DNA from: Clostridiales bacterium
GTDB taxonomy: Bacteria; Bacillota; Clostridia; Christensenellales; Pumilibacteraceae
NCBI GenBank assembly: GCA_022508485.1
Contig: JAFLVD010000004.1
Span: 1,495-65,494, forward strand
Direction of reading: 5' to 3'
Length of the DNA: 64,000 nt
Each line of letters begins with the position of its first letter. The first letter of the stretch is position 1. The notes beneath the pieces are model-generated. The model did no database searches and was not told the DNA's origin. It worked only from the letters and a program-made list of their open reading frames with translations. Of this stretch, positions 7,227 to 16,251 are shown in pieces. A program made the position numbers and the translations under genes.

Positions 7227-8732
7227 TTACCGAGCAAGTTTGGACTTTGGTTTCAGTAGTTTTTTGGGCGATTTTTTCTTGCGCTTTCCTATATGTATCT
7301 CGAAGTCGACCGCGCCGAATATGACGGCGAGAAGCGCCATGCTCGCCGCGCCGCCGATTGCGGATACTATCATCGACAAAATTCCGTTTTCTATCAAACC
7401 GCTTATAAACTCCGTTAATAGCCACGACGGATAGGCGGACACAAGACAAATAATAAGCGGTCGAAGAAAGGTGAGCTTAAAGCCGGTGCGCCGTTTGATG
7501 TCTATTATATCGAGTACGGACGACACCACAAGGCTTCCGCCGAACGCTATCATGTATATATCCATGTTAAACCGCGAGTAGAAACAGAAGCAAACGACGT
7601 ACATAACCCCGGCGCCGATAAGGTAGTTTATAAGCGACTTTTTTTCGAGGTCGAGCGAGTTAAGCATTGACGAGGCGATGTTTTCAAACGACAGCGGAAT
7701 AAGAAGCCACGCCGATTTTTTTAAGAATATGCCGGCGTCGACGTTGTCGTAAAGCAGTATTCCTATTTCGTCGCCGAGCGAAGCGATTACGGGAAGGGCA
7801 ATGGCGGCGACGATTACCGAAAAGGTGAGAGCGTTTTGCACTTGAGAGCATACGCTCTTTTTATCGTTATCGGCGTAAGACTGGGACAGCGTGGGAATCA
7901 TTACAAACGCGAGCGAGCCGACGACGGTTATCGGCATGTACAGCAGCGGCATAGCCATGCCCACGCACGAACCGAAAACGTACATCGACTGCTCGGAGTT
8001 AAGACCTGTCGACATCAACAAAAAAGGTATCGCCACGGCCGTTATGTAGCCGTTTACGCTCGATGTGGTTCGGGAAAGCGTTATCGGAACGGACGAGGAC
8101 AAAAGCGGCTTAAAATGGCCGCGAGGGCTTTTAAGACGGCGGCGTCCTGCAAAGTAGAATATTGCGCACGCGCCTGCACTCACCGCGCACGCTATAACCA
8201 TAGATAGGGCGACCGAGTGAATTTTGTTTCCTGCGACGAGGAAAAGCACTATGCAAACGGCGATACGCGCCACCTGCTCGATTAACTCCACCGCGCTTAC
8301 CGCGACGAATTTCTTTTCGCCCCAAAGCACGCCTCTAAACGACGAGTATATGCCCGAAAAGAGCAGCGCAGGAAGCATGATAAGCACGAGCGTCATCGAC
8401 TCGCGCTCGGCAAACAGCGAGCCTATCGGCTTATTTAACGCGAGGGCGAACAGGCATATAGCTATCGCCGCGATAAGCTCTACTATTAACGCCGCCGAGC
8501 ACACGCCGCCAGACTCGGCGCCGTTTTTTGCGGTAAGCTTTGATACGACAAGAGGAACGCCCGAAACGATCAGCGTAAGAAGAACGAAGAAAAACGAGGT
8601 CGCCACCGAGTAAATTCCCATGCCGACCGCGCCTATCTCGCGTGATAGGTATATCTTAAACAGAAAGCCGAGCGCGCGCTCTACCACGTTGAATATCGTT
8701 ATTGTCAGGACCGCTTTTGCGATAGGTTTCAT
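7227..8732 (-). CDS. SpoVB/MurJ-like MATE-superfamily lipid flippase
   Basis: 501 residues with about 14 hydrophobic segments. The N-terminus (KAVLTITIFNVVERALGFLFKIYLSREIG) is characteristic of the SpoVB/YtgP branch of the oligosaccharidyl-lipid flippases. These move lipid-linked wall precursors, or Wzx-type units, across the membrane. SpoVB acts in spore cortex synthesis; paralogues serve vegetative peptidoglycan or polysaccharide, and sequence reading cannot separate these roles. The C-terminus is strongly basic (KKKSPKKLLKPKSK). The ATG at 8732 has no Shine-Dalgarno. A poor TATCAT box 6 nt upstream hints at another leaderless start, without a good -35. It stands alone, divergent from the lipoprotein pair. 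Confidence 0.8.
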   Translation of the reverse strand: MKPIAKAVLTITIFNVVERALGFLFKIYLSREIGAVGMGIYSVATSFFFVLLTLIVSGVPLVVSKLTAKNGAESGGVCSAALIVELIAAIAICLFALALNKPIGSLFAERESMTLVLIMLPALLFSGIYSSFRGVLWGEKKFVAVSAVELIEQVARIAVCIVLFLVAGNKIHSVALSMVIACAVSAGACAIFYFAGRRRLKSPRGHFKPLLSSSVPITLSRTTSSVNGYITAVAIPFLLMSTGLNSEQSMYVFGSCVGMAMPLLYMPITVVGSLAFVMIPTLSQSYADNDKKSVCSQVQNALTFSVIVAAIALPVIASLGDEIGILLYDNVDAGIFLKKSAWLLIPLSFENIASSMLNSLDLEKKSLINYLIGAGVMYVVCFCFYSRFNMDIYMIAFGGSLVVSSVLDIIDIKRRTGFKLTFLRPLIICLVSAYPSWLLTEFISGLIENGILSMIVSAIGGAASMALLAVIFGAVDFEIHIGKRKKKSPKKLLKPKSKLAR

Positions 8733-8787
8733 CGTTTTATGATATGAACGGCCGCGCGGAATAATGCCTTGCCTATGCGCTCTAACA

Positions 8788-8820
8788 TTATAATTTGATT
8801 ATAATTGTCTTATAATTCGA
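8788..8820. repeat. Three tandem 11-bp TTATAATTnnn units
   Basis: TTATAATTTGA, TTATAATTGTC and TTATAATTCGA lie end to end in the divergent spacer between the flippase and the Ig/transglutaminase lipoprotein. The 11-bp period places A/T tracts on roughly one helix face, as in UP elements or regulator arrays. Confidence 0.6.
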
Positions 8821-8828
8821 TTGTTTTC

Positions 8829-8857
8829 TTGATAAATCGCGCGTAAGGTGCTATAAT
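8829..8857 (+). promoter_or_regulatory. Promoter placed for a leaderless mRNA (lipoprotein 1)
   Basis: TTGATA, 17-bp spacer, TATAAT. The -10 box ends 7 nt before the ATG at 8865. Confidence 0.75.
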
Positions 8858-8864
8858 GTATTAT

Positions 8865-11315
8865 ATGGAAGTATGCGCAAAAAAGCCGGTATATAAATGG
8901 TTATTACTGCCGATTGTGTTCGCGCTTTTTTTCGCTTTTTCTTTTTTGCTCGGCTGCTCGGAAAACGTAACGCTTTCCTTTACCGTGGAAAAGCTCACTC
9001 TGTTTATAGGCGACAGCCGAGACATTTTTCCGTATATTTCGTTTACTCCGGCGGTCGCGGTCGACAAGTCCGTTAAGGTTAGCTCTGACGGCGACTGCGT
9101 GAAAGTGAACGGCACGACCGTTTTTGCCGTAAAGGAAGGAAGCGCAAGAGTTACCGCTACCAACGGCGTCGGCTCGGCTTATATCGACGTAACGTGCGTG
9201 TACCGCCCAGCAGGGCGCATTACCGTTTCCGTCGACAAAAAGGTTCAGAGCGCGACAAGACAAACCGACATTTCGCCGGTGGTGTTTACCGCAGAGCTTG
9301 ACGACTACGTTTCCCCGGAAGTAAGCCCCGTATGGTACGTCGACGGTACGGAAGAGGCGAGCGGAATGACGTTTACGTTTAATCCGCCCGATTTCGGGCT
9401 GTACGAGGTTTCGGCGGTCGTCGGCGAAGTCTTTTATACCGTTAACGCTTCGGTGTACAGGTCAACCTCGGCGCATATCGAGGCGAAGGGCGAGCTTACC
9501 CAAAACAAAAACTATACGCCCGTAACCTTTATCGCGCGCGAGGATATTGATACTCGCAATCCGAATTCGGTATACGAGTGGACGGTTAACGGCGAGGTTG
9601 TCTCGTCCGCCATGATTTACGAGTTTATTCCTCACTCCGCCGGGGAATACAAAATAGCGTTGTCGGTTAACGGCGCGCCCGTTAAGTACGGCGAGAGCGA
9701 TTTTGCGCTCGTTTCCGTAACCGGCGAACGTGCGCCAGTCGGCACGGTCGAGTTTGACGACGTTAACGGCGTTATTGTTACGTGGCGCGATAAGCAAAGC
9801 GTTACTTCGGTATCTATTACTTCGCCGGACGGCGTTAGGCGTACGTTTAACCGCGCAGATCTCGCGCACTCGTACAGGTTTCATACCGAGTACTTTGACG
9901 CGGACGGACTGATAGAGGTGTGCGCCGACAATCCTCGGGACTACACGGTAAGACTGACGGCGGAGGGCGCAGGCGAGGAATTCACATTCACCCAGATCTC
10001 GACAAACGCCAAGCATTTTTTGGATACGAAGCTGCTTTGTCGCAACGCGTTTATTTCGAGCGAATACGACGCTGAAATGTGGATAAAAGAATTGTATTCG
10101 CTCGGCGAAAGCTCTGCCGTCGGGTATATTTTCGGGCTGACCGAAGAAATGTTAAAGGCGGCTGTCAAAAAGGCTTCCGAGGAAGTGGGACTCGGAGTTA
10201 CCGTCGCGTTAGACGGCAATACGGTTTCGGTCAATCTCGGCGAATACGTTAACACGCCGACCGAGCCTGTTTCCGCAGAAAAAAGATACATGTACATCGA
10301 GCTTCCGCATATAGAATACGACAAAAACAACTTGCGGTACGTAACCGACAAAAGCTCGTACAAGCTTAATATCGAGCGGATTTCTTCCTCGGTTACCGTC
10401 AACAATTCCGAACAGCTGCTTTTGGCCGCTATGAGCGGATATAAGCCGAGCTTTACGGCGGAAAGCGCCGTCTCTTCGATTTTCTCGCAGGCGAAGGATA
10501 TACTTCTTTCGATTATCGGTTACGGCTACGACGACTTTAAAAAGGTTCACGCTATTTACGACTGGCTGCAATGGGTTACGCGCAGAACGGAAGGCGGCGC
10601 GGCAAAAACGTGCGATTACGTCGAGGCGTACTTTCCTGGGTCCATGACTCTTCCCGAGGGGTACGATATAGGCGCGGCGTCGAGTAAGGGCGCCGCCAAA
10701 GCGTTTGCGCTGCTTTGCGCAATGGAAGGAATTCCGTGCGATATCGTTTTATACAGCGACGGAGTAAAGACTTTTTACCGTAACGTCGTTAACATAGACG
10801 GCGCATACTATAATGTAGACGTCTACGGCGGAAAGGCGGTTGTCGATGGGGTCGAACTGACCTCGCACTTCGGACTTTTTACCGCCGGCGACGAAAATAC
10901 GGATGAAGAGTACGGAGTGTTCGATTTAAGTAAAACGTACTACACGCAAAAGAGCGTTTACGGCGGAAAGCTGTTCGATAGGTATATAGCGACCGAGGAA
11001 ACGAACTACTCCGATATAAAAGCAGTTGTTTTCGGCGCGTTCGATTGTTCGCGTATAGGCGAGGTTACAATTCCGCTCGTAGGCTCTACCGTTACCGTCG
11101 CCGTGTCTACCTACGGCGCCGAAATTTCGCTCGATTCGTCTCTTTTCGAGGATGAGGACAAGTATAACGCCGTCGTCCTAAGTATAGAAAAAGCCGTTAA
11201 AGAGTATCTCGCCGCTTTGGGCGCGAGCGAGGACGGCACGGTGTATAAAATCCACAAGATAGGCAGGTATATCCACGCTATTGCGTCAAAGCCTGTCGTT
11301 TCGTCCGAAGGTTAA
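8865..11315 (+). CDS. Ig-like/transglutaminase-like lipoprotein with degenerate catalytic triad
   Basis: 816 residues. The track's ATG at 8856 is part of the -10 box; 8865 is the start. A lipoprotein signal ends in FLLGC (about residue 30). Next come a BIG_2-like domain (about 38-110), two PKD/Ig-like segments (about 115-290), a fibronectin-like stretch, and a C-terminal transglutaminase-like domain (about 540-680). Aligned with its neighbour, the catalytic Cys is Ser607 (SSKGAAKAF against VCDGMSKAY) and the His is Phe; only the Asp (NVD) remains. It therefore probably lacks Cys-dependent activity and may act as a binder or scaffold on the cell surface. The second paralogue follows 11 nt after its stop, so they form one operon. 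Confidence 0.75.
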   Translation: MEVCAKKPVYKWLLLPIVFALFFAFSFLLGCSENVTLSFTVEKLTLFIGDSRDIFPYISFTPAVAVDKSVKVSSDGDCVKVNGTTVFAVKEGSARVTATNGVGSAYIDVTCVYRPAGRITVSVDKKVQSATRQTDISPVVFTAELDDYVSPEVSPVWYVDGTEEASGMTFTFNPPDFGLYEVSAVVGEVFYTVNASVYRSTSAHIEAKGELTQNKNYTPVTFIAREDIDTRNPNSVYEWTVNGEVVSSAMIYEFIPHSAGEYKIALSVNGAPVKYGESDFALVSVTGERAPVGTVEFDDVNGVIVTWRDKQSVTSVSITSPDGVRRTFNRADLAHSYRFHTEYFDADGLIEVCADNPRDYTVRLTAEGAGEEFTFTQISTNAKHFLDTKLLCRNAFISSEYDAEMWIKELYSLGESSAVGYIFGLTEEMLKAAVKKASEEVGLGVTVALDGNTVSVNLGEYVNTPTEPVSAEKRYMYIELPHIEYDKNNLRYVTDKSSYKLNIERISSSVTVNNSEQLLLAAMSGYKPSFTAESAVSSIFSQAKDILLSIIGYGYDDFKKVHAIYDWLQWVTRRTEGGAAKTCDYVEAYFPGSMTLPEGYDIGAASSKGAAKAFALLCAMEGIPCDIVLYSDGVKTFYRNVVNIDGAYYNVDVYGGKAVVDGVELTSHFGLFTAGDENTDEEYGVFDLSKTYYTQKSVYGGKLFDRYIATEETNYSDIKAVVFGAFDCSRIGEVTIPLVGSTVTVAVSTYGAEISLDSSLFEDEDKYNAVVLSIEKAVKEYLAALGASEDGTVYKIHKIGRYIHAIASKPVVSSEG

Positions 11316-11326
11316 AGGAGGTTACC

Positions 11327-13912
11327 TTGAAAAAACCGATTAAAAAACTTGTAAAAGCTTTGACCGCGATACTTGCTGTATCGGCGCTGTGTTTTCAGCT
11401 TTTTGCGCTGACGGGGTGTTCGCTGCTTGCATTTTTGTTCTCGACGGACTACGTCGGCTTTACGCGTTCGTCGCTCACGCTGTACGTGGGCGATACATAC
11501 GACCTTGCCGAGATTATAGAGTCCGATTACGGCAGCTACGAGCTATCCGTTTCGCCGTCGTCTTTGGCGTCGCTCAGCGGCACTAACATAACCGCGCTTA
11601 AAGCCGGAAGCGGCACTGTTACCGTCGAATCGCAAACCGATTACGACACGCTCGCTCTTACCGTAAAAGAACGCATGCCGAGTACGCTTTCCATAGAGAC
11701 GGACGGGAAGCTTCTTCAAAGCATAGACAGTATAAGCGACGTAGTGTTTATTCCTAAGGCTACCGGGGAAACTTCCGGCGGTATCGAATGGGCGGTTAAC
11801 GGCACGAAAAAGGACACGCTTTCCGCGTCCACTCCGTACACGTTTACGCCGAGCGCGGTGGGTTCCTACGTTATCACGGCAAGCATGGATAACCTCAGCG
11901 CAAGCGAAACGGTGTCGGTATTCTATCCCGTCGCCGCGTCGTGCTCGTACTCGGGCGAGACAAATCAGGACGCGCCGTACACGCCCGTCAGCTTTACCGC
12001 GACCGCGGAAGAAAATCCGCTCAATCCCGAAAACGTTTTCGAGTGGTTTGTGGACGGCGTTAAGGTCAATACGGTTAACGAAAGCGCGTTTACCTACATG
12101 CCGACCGCAGGCACTCATACCGTTACGCTTAAAGTAAACGGAATGACGGTAGACATAGAAAACCGCGAATACTTGACGATTGTCTGCTACGGGTCGATTG
12201 TGCCGAGCACGCCGACCATAGAATTCGACAATCTTTATCCGCACGTTTATCTTAACCACGACGCGCAAGGCGCGGTCTGCGTGGAAATAACGCCGCAGGG
12301 CGAGTCGGCTCAAGAATACAGCCAAACCGATTCGAGATACGCAAGGCTGTTTGAGGACGGAAGAGTGGATGTCGGCGAGCTTATCAGTCTATGCGCGTCC
12401 GGCACTACGCGAAAGGTATACGGTTTTAGGGTAAAGTCGCTCGGCGACGGCGGCGCGCTGCGCGAAAGCGCTTATTCCGATACGCTCAGCTTTACACAGC
12501 TCGCTAAGGAAGCCGCCGCATATATCTCCTCGTTGTACTACGACAGAGACTATTACATCACCTCCGACGAGGAATATGTAAACATTCTCGAATATAAGAT
12601 AATATCGCGCACCAAAACGGTCAACGCTCGCGTTTCGTTCGACGTGTATATCGGATATAATCTGTCGGGAAGCGCAAAGGATTTGTGGAACGAGGCGTTC
12701 CCCATAGCGGCAACCAGCGGCAGCTATACGAGCATTTCCGTCAATATGACCAACAAGGTTATGTCCACCTCGTTTAAGGTAGACACCGTTAACTCTCCGA
12801 CGCGCCAGACTCGCGACTCCAACAGAGATACGGCGTACTCGACACAGCTTCACGCCATTGTTCCGCATATTAACTTCGACGAGGATAAATACCGTCCGAG
12901 TTCGTACGTTTTCCATATCGACGCGCTCGAAAAAACGCAGTCTGTAACCTATACCGACGAACTGTACCTTGCGGCGCAGAATAACACCCGTCCGATTCCC
13001 ACGTCCGGCTCGGCGGCGGAAACCGTTTACAATTTGGCGCGAGACGTTCTTCGCAAGATTTGCACCGACGATATGACCGACGCGCAAAAGGCGCACGCTA
13101 TCTACGACTGGATTATGTGGCAGGTAACGTACGATACGCCGGCGACAACGTACCGCGGTACGTCCGAAACTCTTTCCGCATACTACCTCGAAGGAGTGTT
13201 CGGCGACGGGAAAACGCCTATCGGCGGCGTTGTTTACAAGCCGTACGCAGTGTGCGACGGCATGAGTAAGGCGTATTCGCTCTTGTGCAATATGGAAGGA
13301 ATACCGTGCGTTCGCGTTCCCGGTCTTGCCGGAAGCAGCCTCGGCTCGGCAGGCGGTCATGCCTGGAATAAGGTGTTTATAGACGGGCAGTGGTATATAG
13401 TGGACTGCACCTGGGGCGACGTTACCGGCACGCTTACGATCGGCAACAAAACCGGCGACTACGAGCTTGGCATACACGACCACCTGTTTATTACCGACGA
13501 GATGGTGGAGGGCAACCACTTCGAACCGTACCAGAGCGGCGAAACGAACATAGTGTATACGCCGTCGACCGCGGCAAATCCCTATCCTGTGTATTCGGAA
13601 TACGTCTATAACGGCGTTCCGATAAACTGCGAAATATTGGACTTCGAGGACGCCAAATCGCGCCTTAGCACAATCGCAAAAAGCTTTGCAAGAGCATACA
13701 CCTCGCGTTCGAGCATAAAGGTTCCCGGTTACGGCAACGGCGTTTATACGCTTACTTACGAAGGGATAGAGGTGCACTTCCGAAGCGGAGTAACTCTTTC
13801 GACTTCGAGCATTTCCTCTACGGTAACGAGCGCGATACGGACGTTGCTGCCTCGTGCTGACGTCAGAGTGCTTGCCTACGGCAATACCGTAATAATCCTT
13901 ATCGATAATTGA
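11327..13912 (+). CDS. Ig-like/transglutaminase-like lipoprotein with intact triad
   Basis: 861 residues, starting at a TTG 7 nt after AAAGGAGG. Lipobox LTGC near residue 31; BIG_2-like domain (about 40-110), two Ig/PKD-like segments (about 115-290), a fibronectin-like part, and a transglutaminase-like domain (about 590-700). The Cys-His-Asp triad is complete: C643 in AVCDGMSKAY, H678 in GGHAWNKV, D693 in YIVDCTWGD. In this superfamily bacterial surface members are usually proteases or peptide-processing enzymes rather than cross-linkers. It is a paralogue of the upstream gene, with the same domain order and recurring phrases (SLLCNMEGIPC, HAIYDWI). The surface substrate is unknown, but cell-wall or host-peptide targets are plausible. 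Confidence 0.8.
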   Translation: MKKPIKKLVKALTAILAVSALCFQLFALTGCSLLAFLFSTDYVGFTRSSLTLYVGDTYDLAEIIESDYGSYELSVSPSSLASLSGTNITALKAGSGTVTVESQTDYDTLALTVKERMPSTLSIETDGKLLQSIDSISDVVFIPKATGETSGGIEWAVNGTKKDTLSASTPYTFTPSAVGSYVITASMDNLSASETVSVFYPVAASCSYSGETNQDAPYTPVSFTATAEENPLNPENVFEWFVDGVKVNTVNESAFTYMPTAGTHTVTLKVNGMTVDIENREYLTIVCYGSIVPSTPTIEFDNLYPHVYLNHDAQGAVCVEITPQGESAQEYSQTDSRYARLFEDGRVDVGELISLCASGTTRKVYGFRVKSLGDGGALRESAYSDTLSFTQLAKEAAAYISSLYYDRDYYITSDEEYVNILEYKIISRTKTVNARVSFDVYIGYNLSGSAKDLWNEAFPIAATSGSYTSISVNMTNKVMSTSFKVDTVNSPTRQTRDSNRDTAYSTQLHAIVPHINFDEDKYRPSSYVFHIDALEKTQSVTYTDELYLAAQNNTRPIPTSGSAAETVYNLARDVLRKICTDDMTDAQKAHAIYDWIMWQVTYDTPATTYRGTSETLSAYYLEGVFGDGKTPIGGVVYKPYAVCDGMSKAYSLLCNMEGIPCVRVPGLAGSSLGSAGGHAWNKVFIDGQWYIVDCTWGDVTGTLTIGNKTGDYELGIHDHLFITDEMVEGNHFEPYQSGETNIVYTPSTAANPYPVYSEYVYNGVPINCEILDFEDAKSRLSTIAKSFARAYTSRSSIKVPGYGNGVYTLTYEGIEVHFRSGVTLSTSSISSTVTSAIRTLLPRADVRVLAYGNTVIILIDN

Positions 13913-13918
13913 TAATAA

Positions 13919-13946
13919 AAAAGCCTTGCGCATTTGCAAGGCTTTT
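13919..13946. terminator. Bidirectional terminator
   Basis: An 11-bp stem (AAAAGCCTTGC / GCAAGGCTTTT) with a GCATTT loop. T/A runs on both sides serve the convergent lipoprotein and esterase genes. Confidence 0.85.
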
Positions 13947-13959
13947 GTTGTGTGTGAGT

Positions 13960-14712
13960 TTAAAACTTAGCTTTTGAAAAATCGCTTATAAATTCGAGCG
14001 CCGGTTTTCGCCAGTATACTTCGTCGTGAACGGCGTCGTTTTCCAGCCTTGCGCGAATAGAAGTCGCGCCGCCGCGCCTTAGTCCTTTAACGAGAATGTG
14101 CGCGGCGTCTACGTAAAGGTCGGGGATAAGCTTGGAATATTCCCCTGCGTCCGCCGTTTCTTTTCCTCCGACGTACACGTAGTACGAAGCCGCGGAGTCG
14201 AATTTAGTTTCGTTTAAAAACTTGTCGAAGGCGGAGGGGCATAAAAACAGCGGTGGGGAAAACAGCCCGTACGCTTTTATCTTAGGGTCCTTTTTTGCCG
14301 CGTAATAAAGGGTGGCGGTCGAGCCTGCCGACGAGCCGAGCATTGCGTAATGCTTAAAGTTAAAGCGTTTTTCCAAATACGGAAAAACGGTCGAGGAAAT
14401 GTAGTCGCAGTATACGTCGGTATTTCCGCCTGCTTTTTTCCCGAACTGCTCTAACTCGATAGGAAACGGCAGGTAGTCGTCAAGCCGAGTTTCGGTGCAG
14501 TCGATGCCGATAATCGCCGTGTTTTTTGCGCCGCACTCTTTGATAAGGTCGAGAGTGCGCCAGCTTTTTTTGTAAGCGGCGTCCTCGTCGTAAAAAACGT
14601 TTTGACCGTCGTGCATAATGATTGCGCGGTCGGCGCTTTTCGGCGCGTATATTCTGAGAGTTCGCGCATAGTCGCCCATCGATAAAACCGCTATCTCGTA
14701 TTTACGTTTCAT
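13960..14712 (-). CDS. Esterase-D-like alpha/beta hydrolase
   Basis: 250 residues, no signal peptide. The start has AAGGAG 9-10 nt upstream. Features of the putative-esterase family (PF00756): the HDGQNVF motif near residue 34, and a nucleophile elbow GSSAGS (about 147) whose second serine should be the nucleophile. A late acid and His are likely in NDAVHDEVYW near the C-terminus, where this family keeps its catalytic His before the W. Family members cleave acyl esters, including feruloyl or siderophore esters and S-formylglutathione. The substrate here is not deducible. Single gene with its own promoter. Confidence 0.78.
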   Translation of the reverse strand: MKRKYEIAVLSMGDYARTLRIYAPKSADRAIIMHDGQNVFYDEDAAYKKSWRTLDLIKECGAKNTAIIGIDCTETRLDDYLPFPIELEQFGKKAGGNTDVYCDYISSTVFPYLEKRFNFKHYAMLGSSAGSTATLYYAAKKDPKIKAYGLFSPPLFLCPSAFDKFLNETKFDSAASYYVYVGGKETADAGEYSKLIPDLYVDAAHILVKGLRRGGATSIRARLENDAVHDEVYWRKPALEFISDFSKAKF

Positions 14713-14732
14713 ATACCTTTTCTCCTTACCGT

Positions 14733-14761
14733 ATTCTACACCAAATCATACGTATTGTCAA
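14733..14761 (-). promoter_or_regulatory. Sigma-A promoter of the esterase gene
   Basis: On the minus strand: TTGACA, 17-bp spacer, TAGAAT, with the Shine-Dalgarno a few bases downstream. Confidence 0.75.
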
Positions 14762-14802
14762 TATCGAAATTGCGTATATACGTAAAGCGCCGACGAAAAC
14801 AG

Positions 14803-14831
14803 TTGATTTTATGTCGGCGGCATGGTATACT
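14803..14831 (+). promoter_or_regulatory. Promoter placed for a leaderless mRNA (cca)
   Basis: TTGATT, 17-bp spacer, TATACT. The -10 box ends 6 nt before the ATG at 14838. Confidence 0.7.
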
Positions 14832-14837
14832 TTTCGT

Positions 14838-16211
14838 ATGAAAATACAATTAGACGAAAGATCCGCAGAGTTTATAAAAGGGCTTGGAGACAACGTGTAT
14901 GTGGTAGGCGGCTATGTGCGTAACTGCCTATGCGGTTTTCGTCCGACCGATATCGACCTTGCCGGGCCTACGCCGGCGCAGCTTCTCACGCTTCCGCGCG
15001 GCGCGACGCTTGTCATGGTCAATCACCGAATGGGGACGGCGCAGATTACTTACGACGGAGTTAAGTACGAGTATACGCCTTTCCGCACCGAGGTTTACGA
15101 CGAGGGTGGCGCGCACACGCCCAGTCAGGTGTTTTTTACCGACGATATTAACGCGGACGCCGCGCGCCGCGACTTTTGCTGCAACGCGATATATTACAGC
15201 GTGGTCCGCGACGAAATAGTCGATCCGCTCGGCGGAGTACGGGATACTGAGCTTCAAATACTTAGAGGTTGCAACAAGCGTGTGTTCGATTCGGACGGGC
15301 TTAGGCTTTTGCGGCTTGTCCGGCTTGCGAGCGAGCTGGGATTTAAGATAGAGGGCGAGACCGCCGCTTCCGCTAAGGCTCACGCCCAAAACCTAAGCGA
15401 TATAACTTCCGAAAGAAAGCGCGTCGAGCTGGATAAAATACTTTGCGCCGACGGAGTTAACGGCATACAAAACGCGCACTACCGCGGACTTAGGCTTTTA
15501 AAGCAGCTCGGGTTATGGCAATACCTTATTCCCGAAGTAGCCGAATGCGACGGGCTTATGCAGCCGCCCGAGTACCATAGATTCGACGTAATGGAACACT
15601 CGTTCAGATGCGTGCTTTACGCGCCGCCTATGGTCAACCTCAGGTTGGCGGCGCTATTACACGACGTGGGAAAAGCGTACTGCAAAAAGCACTTCGATTC
15701 CTTCCACGGCCACGAGAAAAGCTCGGAAATGCAGGCAAGGTCGATACTTACGAGGCTTCGCTATCCAAACGACGTAATAGACCAGGTGAGTAAGCTTTGC
15801 GGACTTCACATGTACGATATGCGCGGCGATATGCGCGAGGCAAAGGTCAGAGTGTTCGTCGCGAAAAATTACAATCTTATAGACAAGCTTGTGGCGCTTA
15901 TCCGCGCGGACAGGCTCGCGACGGGGCTTGCGTCTTCGGAAGAGGTGGGAAAGCCGCACAGATTCGAGGTAACTCTTCAAAAAATGATTGCCGAGTCGGC
16001 GCCTATTTTAAAACGCTCTCTTCGCATTTCGGGCAAAGACCTTGCGGAAATGGGCTTCGAGAGCGAGGCGATTTCGAGCGCGCTCGATGTTTTGTGGCGC
16101 GAGTGCATAATCGATCCGAAAAACAACAACCCCGACTGGCTTAAAAAAATGGCGGAACGCCTTCCCAAAAAGCCGGAGGACTTACCCAAAAACAAATCGG
16201 AAAAAAATTAA
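14838..16211 (+). CDS. cca: tRNA CCA nucleotidyltransferase / poly(A) polymerase with HD domain
   Basis: 457 residues. The track's start (14811) lies inside the promoter spacer; 14838 follows the -10 box. The class II nucleotidyltransferase head shows VYVVGGYVRNCL and the metal-binding DID (about 44-46), then the RRDFCCNAI and RLLRLVRLA motifs. After about residue 240 comes an HD domain (VMEHSFRC, LLHDVGKA), which can give phosphatase or phosphodiesterase activity. It adds or repairs the 3' CCA of tRNAs, although the tRNA-Leu in this window already encodes CCA. A basic tail (LPKKPEDLPKNK) ends it. VanW follows 40 nt later. Confidence 0.9.
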   Translation: MKIQLDERSAEFIKGLGDNVYVVGGYVRNCLCGFRPTDIDLAGPTPAQLLTLPRGATLVMVNHRMGTAQITYDGVKYEYTPFRTEVYDEGGAHTPSQVFFTDDINADAARRDFCCNAIYYSVVRDEIVDPLGGVRDTELQILRGCNKRVFDSDGLRLLRLVRLASELGFKIEGETAASAKAHAQNLSDITSERKRVELDKILCADGVNGIQNAHYRGLRLLKQLGLWQYLIPEVAECDGLMQPPEYHRFDVMEHSFRCVLYAPPMVNLRLAALLHDVGKAYCKKHFDSFHGHEKSSEMQARSILTRLRYPNDVIDQVSKLCGLHMYDMRGDMREAKVRVFVAKNYNLIDKLVALIRADRLATGLASSEEVGKPHRFEVTLQKMIAESAPILKRSLRISGKDLAEMGFESEAISSALDVLWRECIIDPKNNNPDWLKKMAERLPKKPEDLPKNKSEKN

Positions 16212-16251
16212 GCGCATACTTTCCGCTATATTTCGACATAATATATGCGAA

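Noticed and set aside
12389-13939. 516-residue minus-strand ORF opposite lipoprotein 2
   Set aside because: Shadow frame; the plus strand holds a complete protein with signal peptide and catalytic triad.
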